From Dysgonomonas sp. UBA7710 (GTDB lineage: Bacteria > Bacteroidota > Bacteroidia > Bacteroidales > Dysgonomonadaceae), in NCBI RefSeq assembly GCF_002482385.1, contig NZ_DLFW01000047.1:82405-146404 (forward strand): a stretch of DNA of 64,000 bases, written 5' to 3'. Shown piece by piece: positions 35,915-45,200 of this stretch. The position numbers were made by a program, and so were the translations under genes. The notes under the pieces were generated by a model. The model saw nothing but the letters and a program-made list of their open reading frames with translations, did no database searches and was not told where the DNA came from. Positions within the stretch are counted from its first letter, which is position 1. Every line of letters begins with the position of its first letter.

Positions 35915-38323
35915 TTATTCAATTACCAAAATATCTCCTTTCTTCAGACCAAATTCAATTAGCCTGTTTGTATTCTGCCTTAATCCTATTTTCTTACCAT
36001 TTTTCAAGATTCGAGGAGACGGCATATTTTCAGGTAATTTGACGGAGAAGTTATTATCTATTTTAGCTTTTATCAATGCTTTCTCCACTTTACCATTTTT
36101 CCAGTTCAGATCAATTTCGGCACCTCCCCTCACACATAAGCCTTTAAAATAACCTGTATTCCATTGCTGAGGTAAAGCCGGGAGAAATTCTATATATCCC
36201 TCATGACTCTGTATAAGCATTTCTGCAATACCTGCACCTCCGGCTTCATTTCCATCATATATGAATATATCATAAGGAGCTCCGGCAATGCCTTCGGGTG
36301 AGATAGTCAGCAGGTTCTCACGTGTAAATTCACGTTGTAACTGAACCACACTTTCATATGCCTTTTGTGCATCAAACAGACGCGCGTATAAGCAGATCAT
36401 ATTTGCCCGGCTCCATTCCACATCTTCCCAGTCAGGTGCAGCTAACCTGTATTCTATTGTTTTTCTGGCTGCTGCAGCCAGCCCGGGTGTCTTTATCGCT
36501 GAAATCTGGGAGAAAGGATATAATGCCAGTAAATGGGTAGTATGCCGATGATTCGGCTGCGCCTCTTCAAAGTCTTCGAACCATTCCTGTATGGCTCCAT
36601 TCTTGCCTATCATTATCGGAGGTAGATCTTTCAATGCAGCCTTTATTTCTTCCCGGAACGATGCGTCTACACCTAGTACTTCCGAAGCAGCAATGCATGA
36701 AGCAAAGGCTTCATAGGCTAGTTGCCTGTCACAGGCCGGCATCATCGATATGGATAACTCGTCTCCCTTGTATCTGAATGAATTTTCAGGGGAAGTACTC
36801 GGACCTGTTATTAAATACCCTGTCTTAGGGTCCTGAACCATGTAGTCAATCAGGAACTCAGCATTGCTTTTCAAGATAGGATATGCCTGCTTTTTCAGGA
36901 AATCTCTGTCTAACGTATAAACATAGTGCGTCCACAGATGAGATGCAATCCATGTTCCTGCAAGTGGAAACAATCCCCAATTGACCCCCTGTCCCGATGG
37001 AGTATATCCCCATACATTTGCGACTGTATTTGCCAGCCAGCCTCTTGCTCCGTAAGTGTTTTTTGCCGTCCTCTGCCCATGCATGGACAGGTCTTCTATG
37101 TAATTGAATAAAGGTATATTCGTTTCATGCAGGTTCCCGATATTTGACAGCCAATAGTTTTGCTGGGTATTGATATCGAGATGGTAATCGTTTGTCCATC
37201 CCATGTTGCAGGCAAGGTTATCATTCCATATCCCTTGCAGATTAGCAGGTAATGGCGAATTCTCACGGGAGGCGGCAATTTGCAGATATCTTGCATACTG
37301 GAAAAACAAGGCATCCATGCCAATATCATTCTTTCCGGCTTTTACACGCTCCCATCTTTTATCTGTGGGTAAATTGCCGGATTCACTCTTTCCTAAAAAC
37401 AGATCAACACGTTTGTAAAGATTAGAGTAATCATTTATATGTCTACTTTTCAGCATATTATAATCCTGCGTTAATACGTTATCTACTGTTTTTACACAGT
37501 CCTCCTTGTATTGTCCGTTAGCATAATCCGTTCTTATATCTACAGCAATAGTAACAGATGTCGCGTCTTCTATGCTAATCTTATCTTTTGTACCCGATAC
37601 TTTTCCATCCTTAACGTTCACAGAGACTTTACCCATAAAGTTGACCCCGCCCGGTCCCTGTTTTGGGAAAGAGACTTTACCTGAAAATTCAATACTGTTA
37701 TTTGTAGCAGTGAAAACGGACTCACGCAACATATCTAATGAAAGATCAAATTTCAAAGACTTCGGTTTATTGGCTGTGAGGCGGATAATGAGCGCATCGT
37801 CAGGATTACTGCAAAAATATTCCCTGGTATATTCTACATTTCCGACTTTGTATGTTACTGTATTTATTGCATTATCAAGAGTCAATTCTCTCTTATAATT
37901 TGAAATATTTGCCGCAGGGTAATAAAATTTGAGTTTCAAATCGCCTGCCGGAACATGTGAACCGAACGAGTGAGGCACACCCGACATGAACTCTGATACG
38001 ACACGGTTGCCTTCAGCATACTTTCCGTCAAAAAAGAGCTGGCGTATATTGTTCAGCATTTCTTTTCCTAACGGCCGTTCCTGAAATATATCAGGCTGAC
38101 CCGACCACATTGTGATTTCATTAAGAGCAACTGTTTCTGTTTCAACACCACCAAATACCATTGCTCCGATTCGTCCGTTACCGAGCGGTATGGATTTCAT
38201 CCATTCATCAGCAGGTTGCTCGTACCATAATGTATATGACCGGCTGTTCTGAGATATAATATTCTGAATATTAGCGATGGATAAGACTATAATCAAAAAA
38301 GTCAATAAATATTTATTTTTCAT
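35915..38323 (-). CDS. GH95 alpha-L-fucosidase/alpha-L-galactosidase
   Basis: An exported inverting glycosidase that releases terminal alpha-L-fucose or alpha-L-galactose. The signal peptide ends near NIISQ after ATG 38323; the frame upstream is only repeat-derived sequence. The N-terminal phrase WYEQPADEWMKSIPLGNGRIGAMVFGG is the standard GH95 opening, and the catalytic barrel carries NLQGIWNDN and WTNDYHLDINTQQNYW. In that motif H381 and N385 are kept, while the middle residue is D383 instead of the Asn found in the Bifidobacterium fucosidase. A His at this position suggests L-fucose rather than L-galactose, but that is an inference from remembered family structures. At 802 residues it is full length. 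Its stop lies 154 nt from the convergent HTCS gene. Confidence 0.92.
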   Translation of the reverse strand: MKNKYLLTFLIIVLSIANIQNIISQNSRSYTLWYEQPADEWMKSIPLGNGRIGAMVFGGVETETVALNEITMWSGQPDIFQERPLGKEMLNNIRQLFFDGKYAEGNRVVSEFMSGVPHSFGSHVPAGDLKLKFYYPAANISNYKRELTLDNAINTVTYKVGNVEYTREYFCSNPDDALIIRLTANKPKSLKFDLSLDMLRESVFTATNNSIEFSGKVSFPKQGPGGVNFMGKVSVNVKDGKVSGTKDKISIEDATSVTIAVDIRTDYANGQYKEDCVKTVDNVLTQDYNMLKSRHINDYSNLYKRVDLFLGKSESGNLPTDKRWERVKAGKNDIGMDALFFQYARYLQIAASRENSPLPANLQGIWNDNLACNMGWTNDYHLDINTQQNYWLSNIGNLHETNIPLFNYIEDLSMHGQRTAKNTYGARGWLANTVANVWGYTPSGQGVNWGLFPLAGTWIASHLWTHYVYTLDRDFLKKQAYPILKSNAEFLIDYMVQDPKTGYLITGPSTSPENSFRYKGDELSISMMPACDRQLAYEAFASCIAASEVLGVDASFREEIKAALKDLPPIMIGKNGAIQEWFEDFEEAQPNHRHTTHLLALYPFSQISAIKTPGLAAAARKTIEYRLAAPDWEDVEWSRANMICLYARLFDAQKAYESVVQLQREFTRENLLTISPEGIAGAPYDIFIYDGNEAGGAGIAEMLIQSHEGYIEFLPALPQQWNTGYFKGLCVRGGAEIDLNWKNGKVEKALIKAKIDNNFSVKLPENMPSPRILKNGKKIGLRQNTNRLIEFGLKKGDILVIE

Positions 38324-38335
38324 GGTTCTGGTATT

Positions 38336-38790
38336 TGATAAAAAAGTAACATTACATAAAACAGTTATTTCTCTCATAATCAATTGATATCTTATTAAAA
38401 AGTAACAAAGGTAACAGAAATATCAGTGAACAGTCAACAGTTAGCAGTCAACGACTCGTAAGATGTAAAACCTTTGCGTCTCTGCGTCTTTGCGTGAAAC
38501 AAAACAAGGTGCCAGCCAACCCGCAACTCTTAAAAAAGGTAACTTTTCAGTTAACAGTAAACAGTTAGCAGTTAACAACTTGTATCTCGTGTCTTGTCTA
38601 CTTGTAACTATTCCCAAAAAGGTAACAAAGGTGACACTTTTTTCAGTCAACAGTTAACAGTTATCAGTTAACAATAAAATCATCTCTGCCCTTGCAACTT
38701 TTCTCAAAAAGTAACAAAGGTTACACCTTTTACGTGAACAGTCAACAATTTGCATCTTGTATCTCGTATCTTGTTTACTCATAAACTTGA
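38336..38790 (-). repeat. Large composite intergenic repeat block
   Basis: The gap between GH36 and GH95 (38324-39061) is mostly repeats. In + strand reading it has GTAACAAAGGTAAC-type units near 38400, 38620 and 38710, and CAGTTAACAGT-type heptamers near 38425-38452, 38547-38579 and 38643-38672. It also has CTTGTATCTCGTATCTTG-type series near 38579-38600 and 38756-38775, plus the 32-nt CTTTGCG-type segment at 38469-38500, the same length and context as 16973-17004. All face the - strand, as do the flanking genes. No promoter or terminator could be picked out. Confidence 0.85.
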
Positions 38791-38871
38791 AACTCAAAAC
38801 TTATTACTCTCTATAATAGATAAAATTAAAGGAATATAATAATCACAGGCTTTTATTTTGTGATATTTTAA

Positions 38872-39000
38872 TTAATATCCTTTGCCGGAACAGTAAAAGA
38901 GGGCTTTAAACCGATGTTTTCCCCGTTCCATAATTCTCTGGCAGAATAAGAGTCTTCGAATCTTTATTGGCTCTTCCGGTTTCCAATTTACCTCCCACAA
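38872..39000 (-). pseudogene. Possible decayed 3' end of a glycosidase gene
   Basis: Just downstream of the GH36 gene, one - strand frame reads EDSYSARELWNGENIGLKPS then FTVPAKDIN and a stop, while an adjacent frame upstream reads SLWEVNWKPEEPIKI. Joined with one frameshift these would give a peptide like the C-terminal beta-sandwich end of an alpha-galactosidase-type enzyme. There is no full-length frame and no start. This may be a remnant of a gene that once followed GH36; chance is not excluded. Confidence 0.3.
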
Positions 39001-39061
39001 ACTACGGCCAGAAAATAGTGTACCAATTTTCATACTTAACATGATTGATATATACAGATTC

Positions 39062-41266
39062 TTATTCCTGAGAAATAAGCAGCACAGAACTATCAAATGG
39101 ATTTCCTATATTAAGGCTGACCCCGGCTTTCATCAGGTAATCTCCTGTAAATATCTGCCCGTTTCCATAAAAAGAACTTTGCCCGGGCTTCACATTCAAC
39201 TCTGTGATTTTATAATTCTTATCAGGATCAAGTCCTTTCAATTTTGTCTCAAAATAAGTTGTACGTCCATGATATTTCAGGCTATATGCAAAGAATACCG
39301 ATTGCTTTTTATCTTTTGCAACGTACATATGTGATGCCCAGCCGTTTTTATCATAAGGAGATATAAGCCGGTATAAATCGCCTAATTGCACAACCGGTCT
39401 GATAAGTTTATAGTCTTTTACTGCATTTGTCGCAAAACCATACTCATCTCCCTGTATATCTTTTGGTTGAAGTTCCATACCCAAACGGCCTGACATGGCC
39501 ACATCGAAGCGAAATTTGAGCGGAGCCATCATCCCCGTCTGATGATTGGGACTAGTGGAAACATGTGATCCTGTCGCAATAGCAGGGAAGAAAAGATTGG
39601 TTCCATATTGTATGAAAATCCTGTCGAGGGCATTTGTATTATCGCTTGCCCAGAATTCGTCATGATACTTCAATGCTCCAAATTCGACACGGCCTCCACC
39701 GGATGAACATAGTTGTATCTGAATATCGGGATATTTAGCCCTTATTCTATCATATACTTTATATAAGCCTTTGACATACTCATACCAGAAATGGGTTTGT
39801 TTATCAGCCGGAAGATAGTCCGAACCCACATTGTCCACATGCCTGTTGGCATCCCATTTTATATAGCTGATGTTTGGAGATAATGAAACCACATCATCAA
39901 ATGTCTTGAAAACAAAATCCTGAACCTCCGGATTACTCAAGTCCAGCAACCATTGGTTACGCATAGGAAGAATATCGCGCTTACCACTCTTTACAATCCA
40001 TTCCGGATGGCTCTTTGCCAGTTCGCTATCCGGATTTACCATTTCCGGTTCTATCCATATACCGAATTTCAATCCTTTATTTACAGCATAATCTGCAAGA
40101 TAGGAAATTCCTCTTGGCAACTTCTTTTTGTTGGTCTGCCAGTCTCCAAGTCCGGCATTGTCACTGTTACGCGGATATTTATTTCCAAACCAGCCGTCAT
40201 CCAGAACAAACATTTCCACGCCGAATTTAGCAGCATTGTCTATCATATCCGTAATTGTTTTCTCATCAAAAGAGAAATAAGCCCCTTCCCAACTATTCAA
40301 GATAACCGGATGAAGCTGGTCTCCATGAGCCATAGCGTATTTGCGTGCCCAGTCGTGATAATTCCTTGATATTTGTCCTATCCCGTTTGCGCTGTATGTG
40401 AGCACCATTTCCGGTGCTTCAAGTTTTTGATCAGGTTCCAGATAGAAAGTAGAAGCAAAAGGATTCATCCCGGATAAAATACTCAGTTTGCCTGTTTCAT
40501 CCAGTTCGAAGGATAACTTATAGTTACCAGACCAAGCTAGAGAACCGGCATAAACTTCCCCCGAATCTTCTCTTGAAGGACTGTTCAGTGATAAAATGAA
40601 TGATGGATTCTCAGATTGAGTAGCCCTTACTCCCTTTTTAGTTTCCACGACTTTTATACCGTGAGTTAGCTCTTCTTCTTCCACTTGCATCTCGGCGGAC
40701 CAGGTTCCATTAAAGTGTATGAGATAATATGATCCGGCATGCAAAGGGATATAGGAAGAAGCGAAATCTTCTACCTTGATTTTACTTTTTTCTTTGTGAT
40801 GGATAATTGCGGACTGGCATATGATATTCTCCTTCAGATAAGCGACAAAGCGAATGTCTACAAAAACAGGATATAATTTATCTTTAAGGCTGATGATCGT
40901 TTCTGTCTTGTTAGCATCAAGCACTTTTGTCTGACTACTTATATAAACCAGTTCCGTGGTAAGGACACCGTCGTCATGCGTCAGCTTCAATGCAGGGTTG
41001 AGATAATAGCGGCCTCCATATGCCGGATATAGTTGCGATGCAAAATCATCGTTTGTGTCAGGCTGCCCCTTAATCTTTTTATTAAGGAAAGAAGAAACTC
41101 CATTCAACTTATTTCCCCAATACTGAAAAATAACCTTTTCGTTTTGGACTGCCGTAAAAACCATCGTCAGGTCTTTTGTTTCAACTTGTATGACTTTTTT
41201 CTCTTGACCCTCGACATTGACGTAAATAAAAAAAACGAACAGAACACTTAATACCAACGTTTTCAT
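39062..41266 (-). CDS. GH36 alpha-galactosidase, exported
   Basis: A retaining alpha-galactosidase releasing terminal alpha-D-galactose, probably in the periplasm. The signal peptide is MKTLVLSVLFVFFIYVNVEGQ from ATG 41266; ATG 41302 would add a non-signal leader. The order is that of GH36: a beta-sandwich N-terminal half (to about 310), then a (beta/alpha)8 barrel with LDDGWFGNKYPRNSDNAGLGDW, KFGIWIEPEMVNPDSELA, nucleophile D472 in YIKWDANR, and acid/base D542 in FWASDNTN, then a C-terminal sandwich. Length 734 residues is normal. It is a clear relative of the GH36 at 51766-53937 but not a recent duplicate, since many positions differ. A hairpin (41366-41396) separates it from the upstream gene. 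Confidence 0.94.
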   Translation of the reverse strand: MKTLVLSVLFVFFIYVNVEGQEKKVIQVETKDLTMVFTAVQNEKVIFQYWGNKLNGVSSFLNKKIKGQPDTNDDFASQLYPAYGGRYYLNPALKLTHDDGVLTTELVYISSQTKVLDANKTETIISLKDKLYPVFVDIRFVAYLKENIICQSAIIHHKEKSKIKVEDFASSYIPLHAGSYYLIHFNGTWSAEMQVEEEELTHGIKVVETKKGVRATQSENPSFILSLNSPSREDSGEVYAGSLAWSGNYKLSFELDETGKLSILSGMNPFASTFYLEPDQKLEAPEMVLTYSANGIGQISRNYHDWARKYAMAHGDQLHPVILNSWEGAYFSFDEKTITDMIDNAAKFGVEMFVLDDGWFGNKYPRNSDNAGLGDWQTNKKKLPRGISYLADYAVNKGLKFGIWIEPEMVNPDSELAKSHPEWIVKSGKRDILPMRNQWLLDLSNPEVQDFVFKTFDDVVSLSPNISYIKWDANRHVDNVGSDYLPADKQTHFWYEYVKGLYKVYDRIRAKYPDIQIQLCSSGGGRVEFGALKYHDEFWASDNTNALDRIFIQYGTNLFFPAIATGSHVSTSPNHQTGMMAPLKFRFDVAMSGRLGMELQPKDIQGDEYGFATNAVKDYKLIRPVVQLGDLYRLISPYDKNGWASHMYVAKDKKQSVFFAYSLKYHGRTTYFETKLKGLDPDKNYKITELNVKPGQSSFYGNGQIFTGDYLMKAGVSLNIGNPFDSSVLLISQE

Positions 41267-41365
41267 TTCTATGAATTTTGGAAAGGATATAATGTCGGAC
41301 ATCAGACAAAATATCTTCTTATATTATTAATCTTTATTTATTTCCTAATACATTTAGAAAAGATA

Positions 41366-41396
41366 ACATATATGCCCGCCACAAAGGCATATATGT
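41366..41396 (-). terminator. Hairpin terminator or attenuator after the clan GH-D gene
   Basis: Perfect 11-bp arms ACATATATGCC (41366-41376) and GGCATATATGT (41386-41396) around a 9-nt loop. On the - strand it follows the gene ending at 41422 and is followed by a moderately T-rich stretch (TATCTTTTCT). It would separate the SusC-SusD-GH operon from the GH36 gene. Confidence 0.6.
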
Positions 41397-41421
41397 ACCT
41401 TATATGATAACCAAACTTAAA

Positions 41422-43527
41422 TCATCTGGTAAGCTTATATACCCTTACATCCTGTGGCGGTACAGAGTATTGGAGCATACCTTTTTCGACCGGGACCTCT
41501 GACGAAGTCCACAATTCTTTACATTCTACCTTATTACCGGCCAATCCTATCCTATCCAGATTCATACTTCCCGCTTTATTTGCAATTTTATCGAAATTGA
41601 AAACTGCCACATATGTGCAATCCGTAGTTTCGAGCATATAGAACGGTTCTGCTTTTCCCGGGGCATCTGCAATATAGCCCTCTACCGGATAAAAAGATTT
41701 GCCAATACGGGCTATATCATTTATTTCTTTATTCGTTGCTACTTTTACAGCCTTTTCCCGTGCAGCTATATTTCCCGGGATTTTGCCTTTACTGCTAAAA
41801 TTATCACCCAGCATATAAATACCTGTAATAACAGCAGAGGTGATACGCGCCCGGTTAGCACCTTCTTTATAATCATCGGCTTCCTGTGGTTTATAAAGGA
41901 GGATATGATCCGCATCATTGAACGGATATACACGGTCGAGCCACCATCCGAAAGAAAGACTGTTGAGCATATAGCCGGTTGTACCCCATTCCCCTTCGGT
42001 CATTGCACCCCACGCATCGCAACTGATACGTTTCGACGTACCATATTGAGATGGGAATGTAGGAGCAATGGACAGTGCCATAAACATATCCTCGCCGCAT
42101 AAATCCGACAAATATTCCATCCCCTCATTGTAAGCCTGTATACCGGTGGTTACAGCCGGATTGTGGAACGAATCTGCTTCTAATGTACCATTATTGATAA
42201 AATCAAGCTTTACATATGTATATCCCAGACTCTTGAACTTATTGATATAATGAGCCATCCGTTGTTTTGTACCCGGATGAGTAGGGTCTACAGCCAGAGA
42301 CTCCACTTTACGTGGTTTACCATTTGCATAAAGGTATATATCTTTATACTTATAAGCATTATTAGTACCCTCTACAAAGGCTTCCGCATTTCCATGCCAA
42401 TCGGAAAACGGACACCAATAAATTCCGGCTTTCTGCCCGTTGGCTTTGCAATGTTCCACAAACTGACGGAGCTGGTCTTCCGTAAAATTGTCCCAGAAAG
42501 AGTCCAGGCCAATATATGTTACATTATCATTTTCGAAACTATTTGGTTGTAGTTCCGTCTTTATAAAATCTGCAACATCTACAGCCCCTTCATAGTTTAC
42601 TTTTTCGGCCATAGCTCCCCAGCTATTCCAGCCAAAAGGAGTACCACTATTCCATTTACGCGGAGGAGCAACTACGGCATTAGCCTCTCCGAAAGCTTCC
42701 ATACCCTTGCGCCAGTCTTTAAATATGCCAAAGAATATTTTAGGGGATTTCAGGTTTTTCCCTTTAATACTGCCATGTTCTTTAGATGGTCTGTCGGGTC
42801 TTTCGCTGATGTCTCTTGTCAATTCATGAGCAACACCACCAAAACATTCCAGTTCAGTGATATATTGATTATTCTCTCCTCTGTAACGGATTCCTGTCTT
42901 CCATGTATCATGTTCTACAGAGCCTATAACCAGCCCATTACGCTCTTTACCGTTAAAGATGGAGGTTACTTCGAAAGACATATCTGCGGTAGATAACGGC
43001 GAGGATAAGTAGTGTACAAACGCGTCGTTATCGAAAGGTACGCGTAAAACCCTGTTTGACTCATCCGCCGGAAGAAATGCTGTTTTTGTCGCAGTATATA
43101 TTGGAGCAATATAATTGCTTGAAATGTCTGATTCGGATTCCAAATATACTTCGGTGAGGAAGTATTCTTTATCTGGATAGAAAAAATATACCTGCTTAAT
43201 ATCAGGCTTACCTGCCAGCCCTGTATAGCTGACTGTAAATTTTACACCTTCCCCGAATATATCGGTCACAGATGTCTTATCAATACTCACTTGCGGATAA
43301 TTTGTACTTTTTATAAAGTCACCGGCTATTTTTGCTTTTACAAACACACCTGATAGAATATGTTTGCCATTGTGTTTGTAATCTAATGTTTTAGTGTCCT
43401 TATTATAAACAATAGACCATTGTTTATACTCTATCTTATTGTCATTGGTATAAGTTGCACATGCCGGCAGGCATATGCAACTCATACTAATAAGAATAAT
43501 AAGACCTTTTATTGTCCTGTAAATCAT
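41422..43527 (-). CDS. Clan GH-D glycoside hydrolase (GH27/GH36-like, probable alpha-galactosidase)
   Basis: An exported enzyme of 701 residues related to alpha-galactosidases. The N-terminus is a signal peptide with CLPAC, which could act as a lipobox (LPAC), so surface attachment is possible. A long beta-sandwich N-terminal region (about 30-290) precedes a barrel with FGWNSWGAM, YIGLDSFWDNF, AGIYWCPFSDW, YVKLDFINNG (the Asp is the expected nucleophile) and KRISCDAWGAMTEG (the Asp near the expected acid/base). The C-terminal beta domain ends VPPQDVRVYKLTR, typical of the clan. It is less similar to classical GH27 or GH36 than the two GH36 proteins here, so its exact linkage preference is open. 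It follows SusD by 14 nt in the same operon. Confidence 0.82.
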   Translation of the reverse strand: MIYRTIKGLIILISMSCICLPACATYTNDNKIEYKQWSIVYNKDTKTLDYKHNGKHILSGVFVKAKIAGDFIKSTNYPQVSIDKTSVTDIFGEGVKFTVSYTGLAGKPDIKQVYFFYPDKEYFLTEVYLESESDISSNYIAPIYTATKTAFLPADESNRVLRVPFDNDAFVHYLSSPLSTADMSFEVTSIFNGKERNGLVIGSVEHDTWKTGIRYRGENNQYITELECFGGVAHELTRDISERPDRPSKEHGSIKGKNLKSPKIFFGIFKDWRKGMEAFGEANAVVAPPRKWNSGTPFGWNSWGAMAEKVNYEGAVDVADFIKTELQPNSFENDNVTYIGLDSFWDNFTEDQLRQFVEHCKANGQKAGIYWCPFSDWHGNAEAFVEGTNNAYKYKDIYLYANGKPRKVESLAVDPTHPGTKQRMAHYINKFKSLGYTYVKLDFINNGTLEADSFHNPAVTTGIQAYNEGMEYLSDLCGEDMFMALSIAPTFPSQYGTSKRISCDAWGAMTEGEWGTTGYMLNSLSFGWWLDRVYPFNDADHILLYKPQEADDYKEGANRARITSAVITGIYMLGDNFSSKGKIPGNIAAREKAVKVATNKEINDIARIGKSFYPVEGYIADAPGKAEPFYMLETTDCTYVAVFNFDKIANKAGSMNLDRIGLAGNKVECKELWTSSEVPVEKGMLQYSVPPQDVRVYKLTR

Positions 43528-43541
43528 CTTATCTAATTTAA

Positions 43542-45155
43542 TTAATTGTAACCCGGATTTTGATCTTCTTGAGTGAATGCTTCGTTAGTCTTGATCTCTG
43601 TGTCTGGAATCGGATAACGTTTGTTGAAATCCTGTATTGTTCCCGATTCTCTCGCCCATCTGTTACGCTCTTTTACCAGCTCTACAAAGTTGTTGGTGCG
43701 CAACAGGTCGATACGGCGCCATCCTTCAAAACATAACTCACGCATACGCTCATCCATAACTTTTATACGGAAATCGCTCTGAGACATATTACTCCACTTC
43801 TTATCTGCCGGTAGTGTACCTCCCCATGCACGTGTACGAATCTCATTATTTACCAGATTTACCGCATCAGAAGTTTGTCCTAATTCATTCAAGCACTCAG
43901 CATGCAAAAGTAGAACATCCGCATAACGTATCACAGCAAAATTCTTACCTGAATTCCACATATTGTTGATTCCAAGGCCTGAAAGAATATCCGTGCGGAA
44001 ATCTTCATATTTCCTGATATGCGGGTCCAATTCATCTGTTGTTCCTGTCCATTGGGTTTTTGATAAGTCCGGGGTTACATATTCAAATGAACCGTCTCCC
44101 GTATATTTATTGGTATAGTATGTGAAGTCATAACGCAACGCTGCGTCCTTACGCAAATCTCCATTTTCCCAAATGCCTCCTTCTGTTACCGTTTTATAAA
44201 CAAATGGGGTAGGAACAAGGAAGTCATAACCGGAGAAAGAGCATCCCTGACTGAACCATGAGTCGCAGGCCCGTGAACCTGTATCGAACTGCCAGTAATT
44301 ACAATCCGGCCATACGTTATTGAATTGCAATTCGAACAGTGATTCGGCTGAATTGGGGTTGTCATAGCGGAACAAATCACCATAATTATCCAACAATCTG
44401 TAACGGCCCATATCGATTATCTGTTTAAAGCAATCATCCGCCTTGGAGAAATCGCGTAAGTTGGTCGATTCGGGAGCGGCCATGTAAGCTTTTCCGAGCA
44501 TGGCCAAAGCAGCACCTTTCGTTGCGCGTTGTGGCTCGCTGTTATAGGAATCCGGCAAATTCTGGGCTGCAGTTGTAAAATCATCTATAATATATTTCCA
44601 TACTATATCCAGCGGTTGGCGTCCAAGCCCTAACTCATTAGTCTTTGCAATATCAATAACCGGGATCTCTCCCCAATACATACTCAGCTCAAACATCAAC
44701 ATTCCACGGATGAAACAAGCTTCTCCCAGTAATTTCGCGGCACGTTCGGGCTGTTCGGTAGTCATGCCTAATGCATAAATAGCTTTCGCGGCCGATACAA
44801 CGGCTGGCCAGCGATTGTTCCAGATACTCGAAACCTGGGTAGAAGTGGCATTCAACTGTCCGTTGTATTTGTCCATACCGGCCTGGTCGCCGGAAGAAAT
44901 CAACTGGAAGTTCCCTTGCTGAGTTTCATCAGTTCCCAAATAGGGCATTAAGCCGTTACGCCCTTCTTTACAATTGCGATAACTCTTATATAATCCGAGA
45001 ACTAATGGTTCTACATTATCAATCTTTTCAAAAACCTGTTCTTCGGTTAATGATCCTGTCGGATCTACTTGCAGAAAATCAGCACAGGAAGTTGTGTTCA
45101 GAGCAAATGTGCAAACCAACACACATATTGCACTATATTTATATATCTTTTTCAT
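43542..45155 (-). CDS. SusD/RagB-family surface glycan-binding lipoprotein
   Basis: Surface lipoprotein that works with the SusC encoded upstream in the alpha-galactoside locus. The lipobox TTSC precedes ADFLQVDPTGSLTEEQVF, the normal SusD start. Family landmarks are GEACFIRGMLMFELSMYWGEIPVI (about residues 145-168), FAVIRYADVLLLHAECLNELG (about 420-440) and the C-terminal DERMRELCFEGWRRIDLLRTNNF. The length is 537 residues, a usual size and about 100 residues shorter than the other two SusD proteins here. It lies 45 nt after the SusC stop. The ligand is not predictable from sequence; neighbours suggest a glycan decorated with alpha-galactose. Confidence 0.95.
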   Translation of the reverse strand: MKKIYKYSAICVLVCTFALNTTSCADFLQVDPTGSLTEEQVFEKIDNVEPLVLGLYKSYRNCKEGRNGLMPYLGTDETQQGNFQLISSGDQAGMDKYNGQLNATSTQVSSIWNNRWPAVVSAAKAIYALGMTTEQPERAAKLLGEACFIRGMLMFELSMYWGEIPVIDIAKTNELGLGRQPLDIVWKYIIDDFTTAAQNLPDSYNSEPQRATKGAALAMLGKAYMAAPESTNLRDFSKADDCFKQIIDMGRYRLLDNYGDLFRYDNPNSAESLFELQFNNVWPDCNYWQFDTGSRACDSWFSQGCSFSGYDFLVPTPFVYKTVTEGGIWENGDLRKDAALRYDFTYYTNKYTGDGSFEYVTPDLSKTQWTGTTDELDPHIRKYEDFRTDILSGLGINNMWNSGKNFAVIRYADVLLLHAECLNELGQTSDAVNLVNNEIRTRAWGGTLPADKKWSNMSQSDFRIKVMDERMRELCFEGWRRIDLLRTNNFVELVKERNRWARESGTIQDFNKRYPIPDTEIKTNEAFTQEDQNPGYN

Positions 45156-45200
45156 TGTATATTCTCTTTATAATTTAAATGTTTTATATCTCCTGTTCCG

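Noticed and set aside
38336..38352. GTAACATTACAT upstream of GH95 as a further AraC site
   Set aside because: It lacks the second half-site at 21 bp and the downstream TAAAAGTA; it fits better as a degenerate unit of the repeat block.
38441..38650. 69-residue - strand open frame
   Set aside because: Its sequence is translation of the composite repeat block; no start context or similarity.
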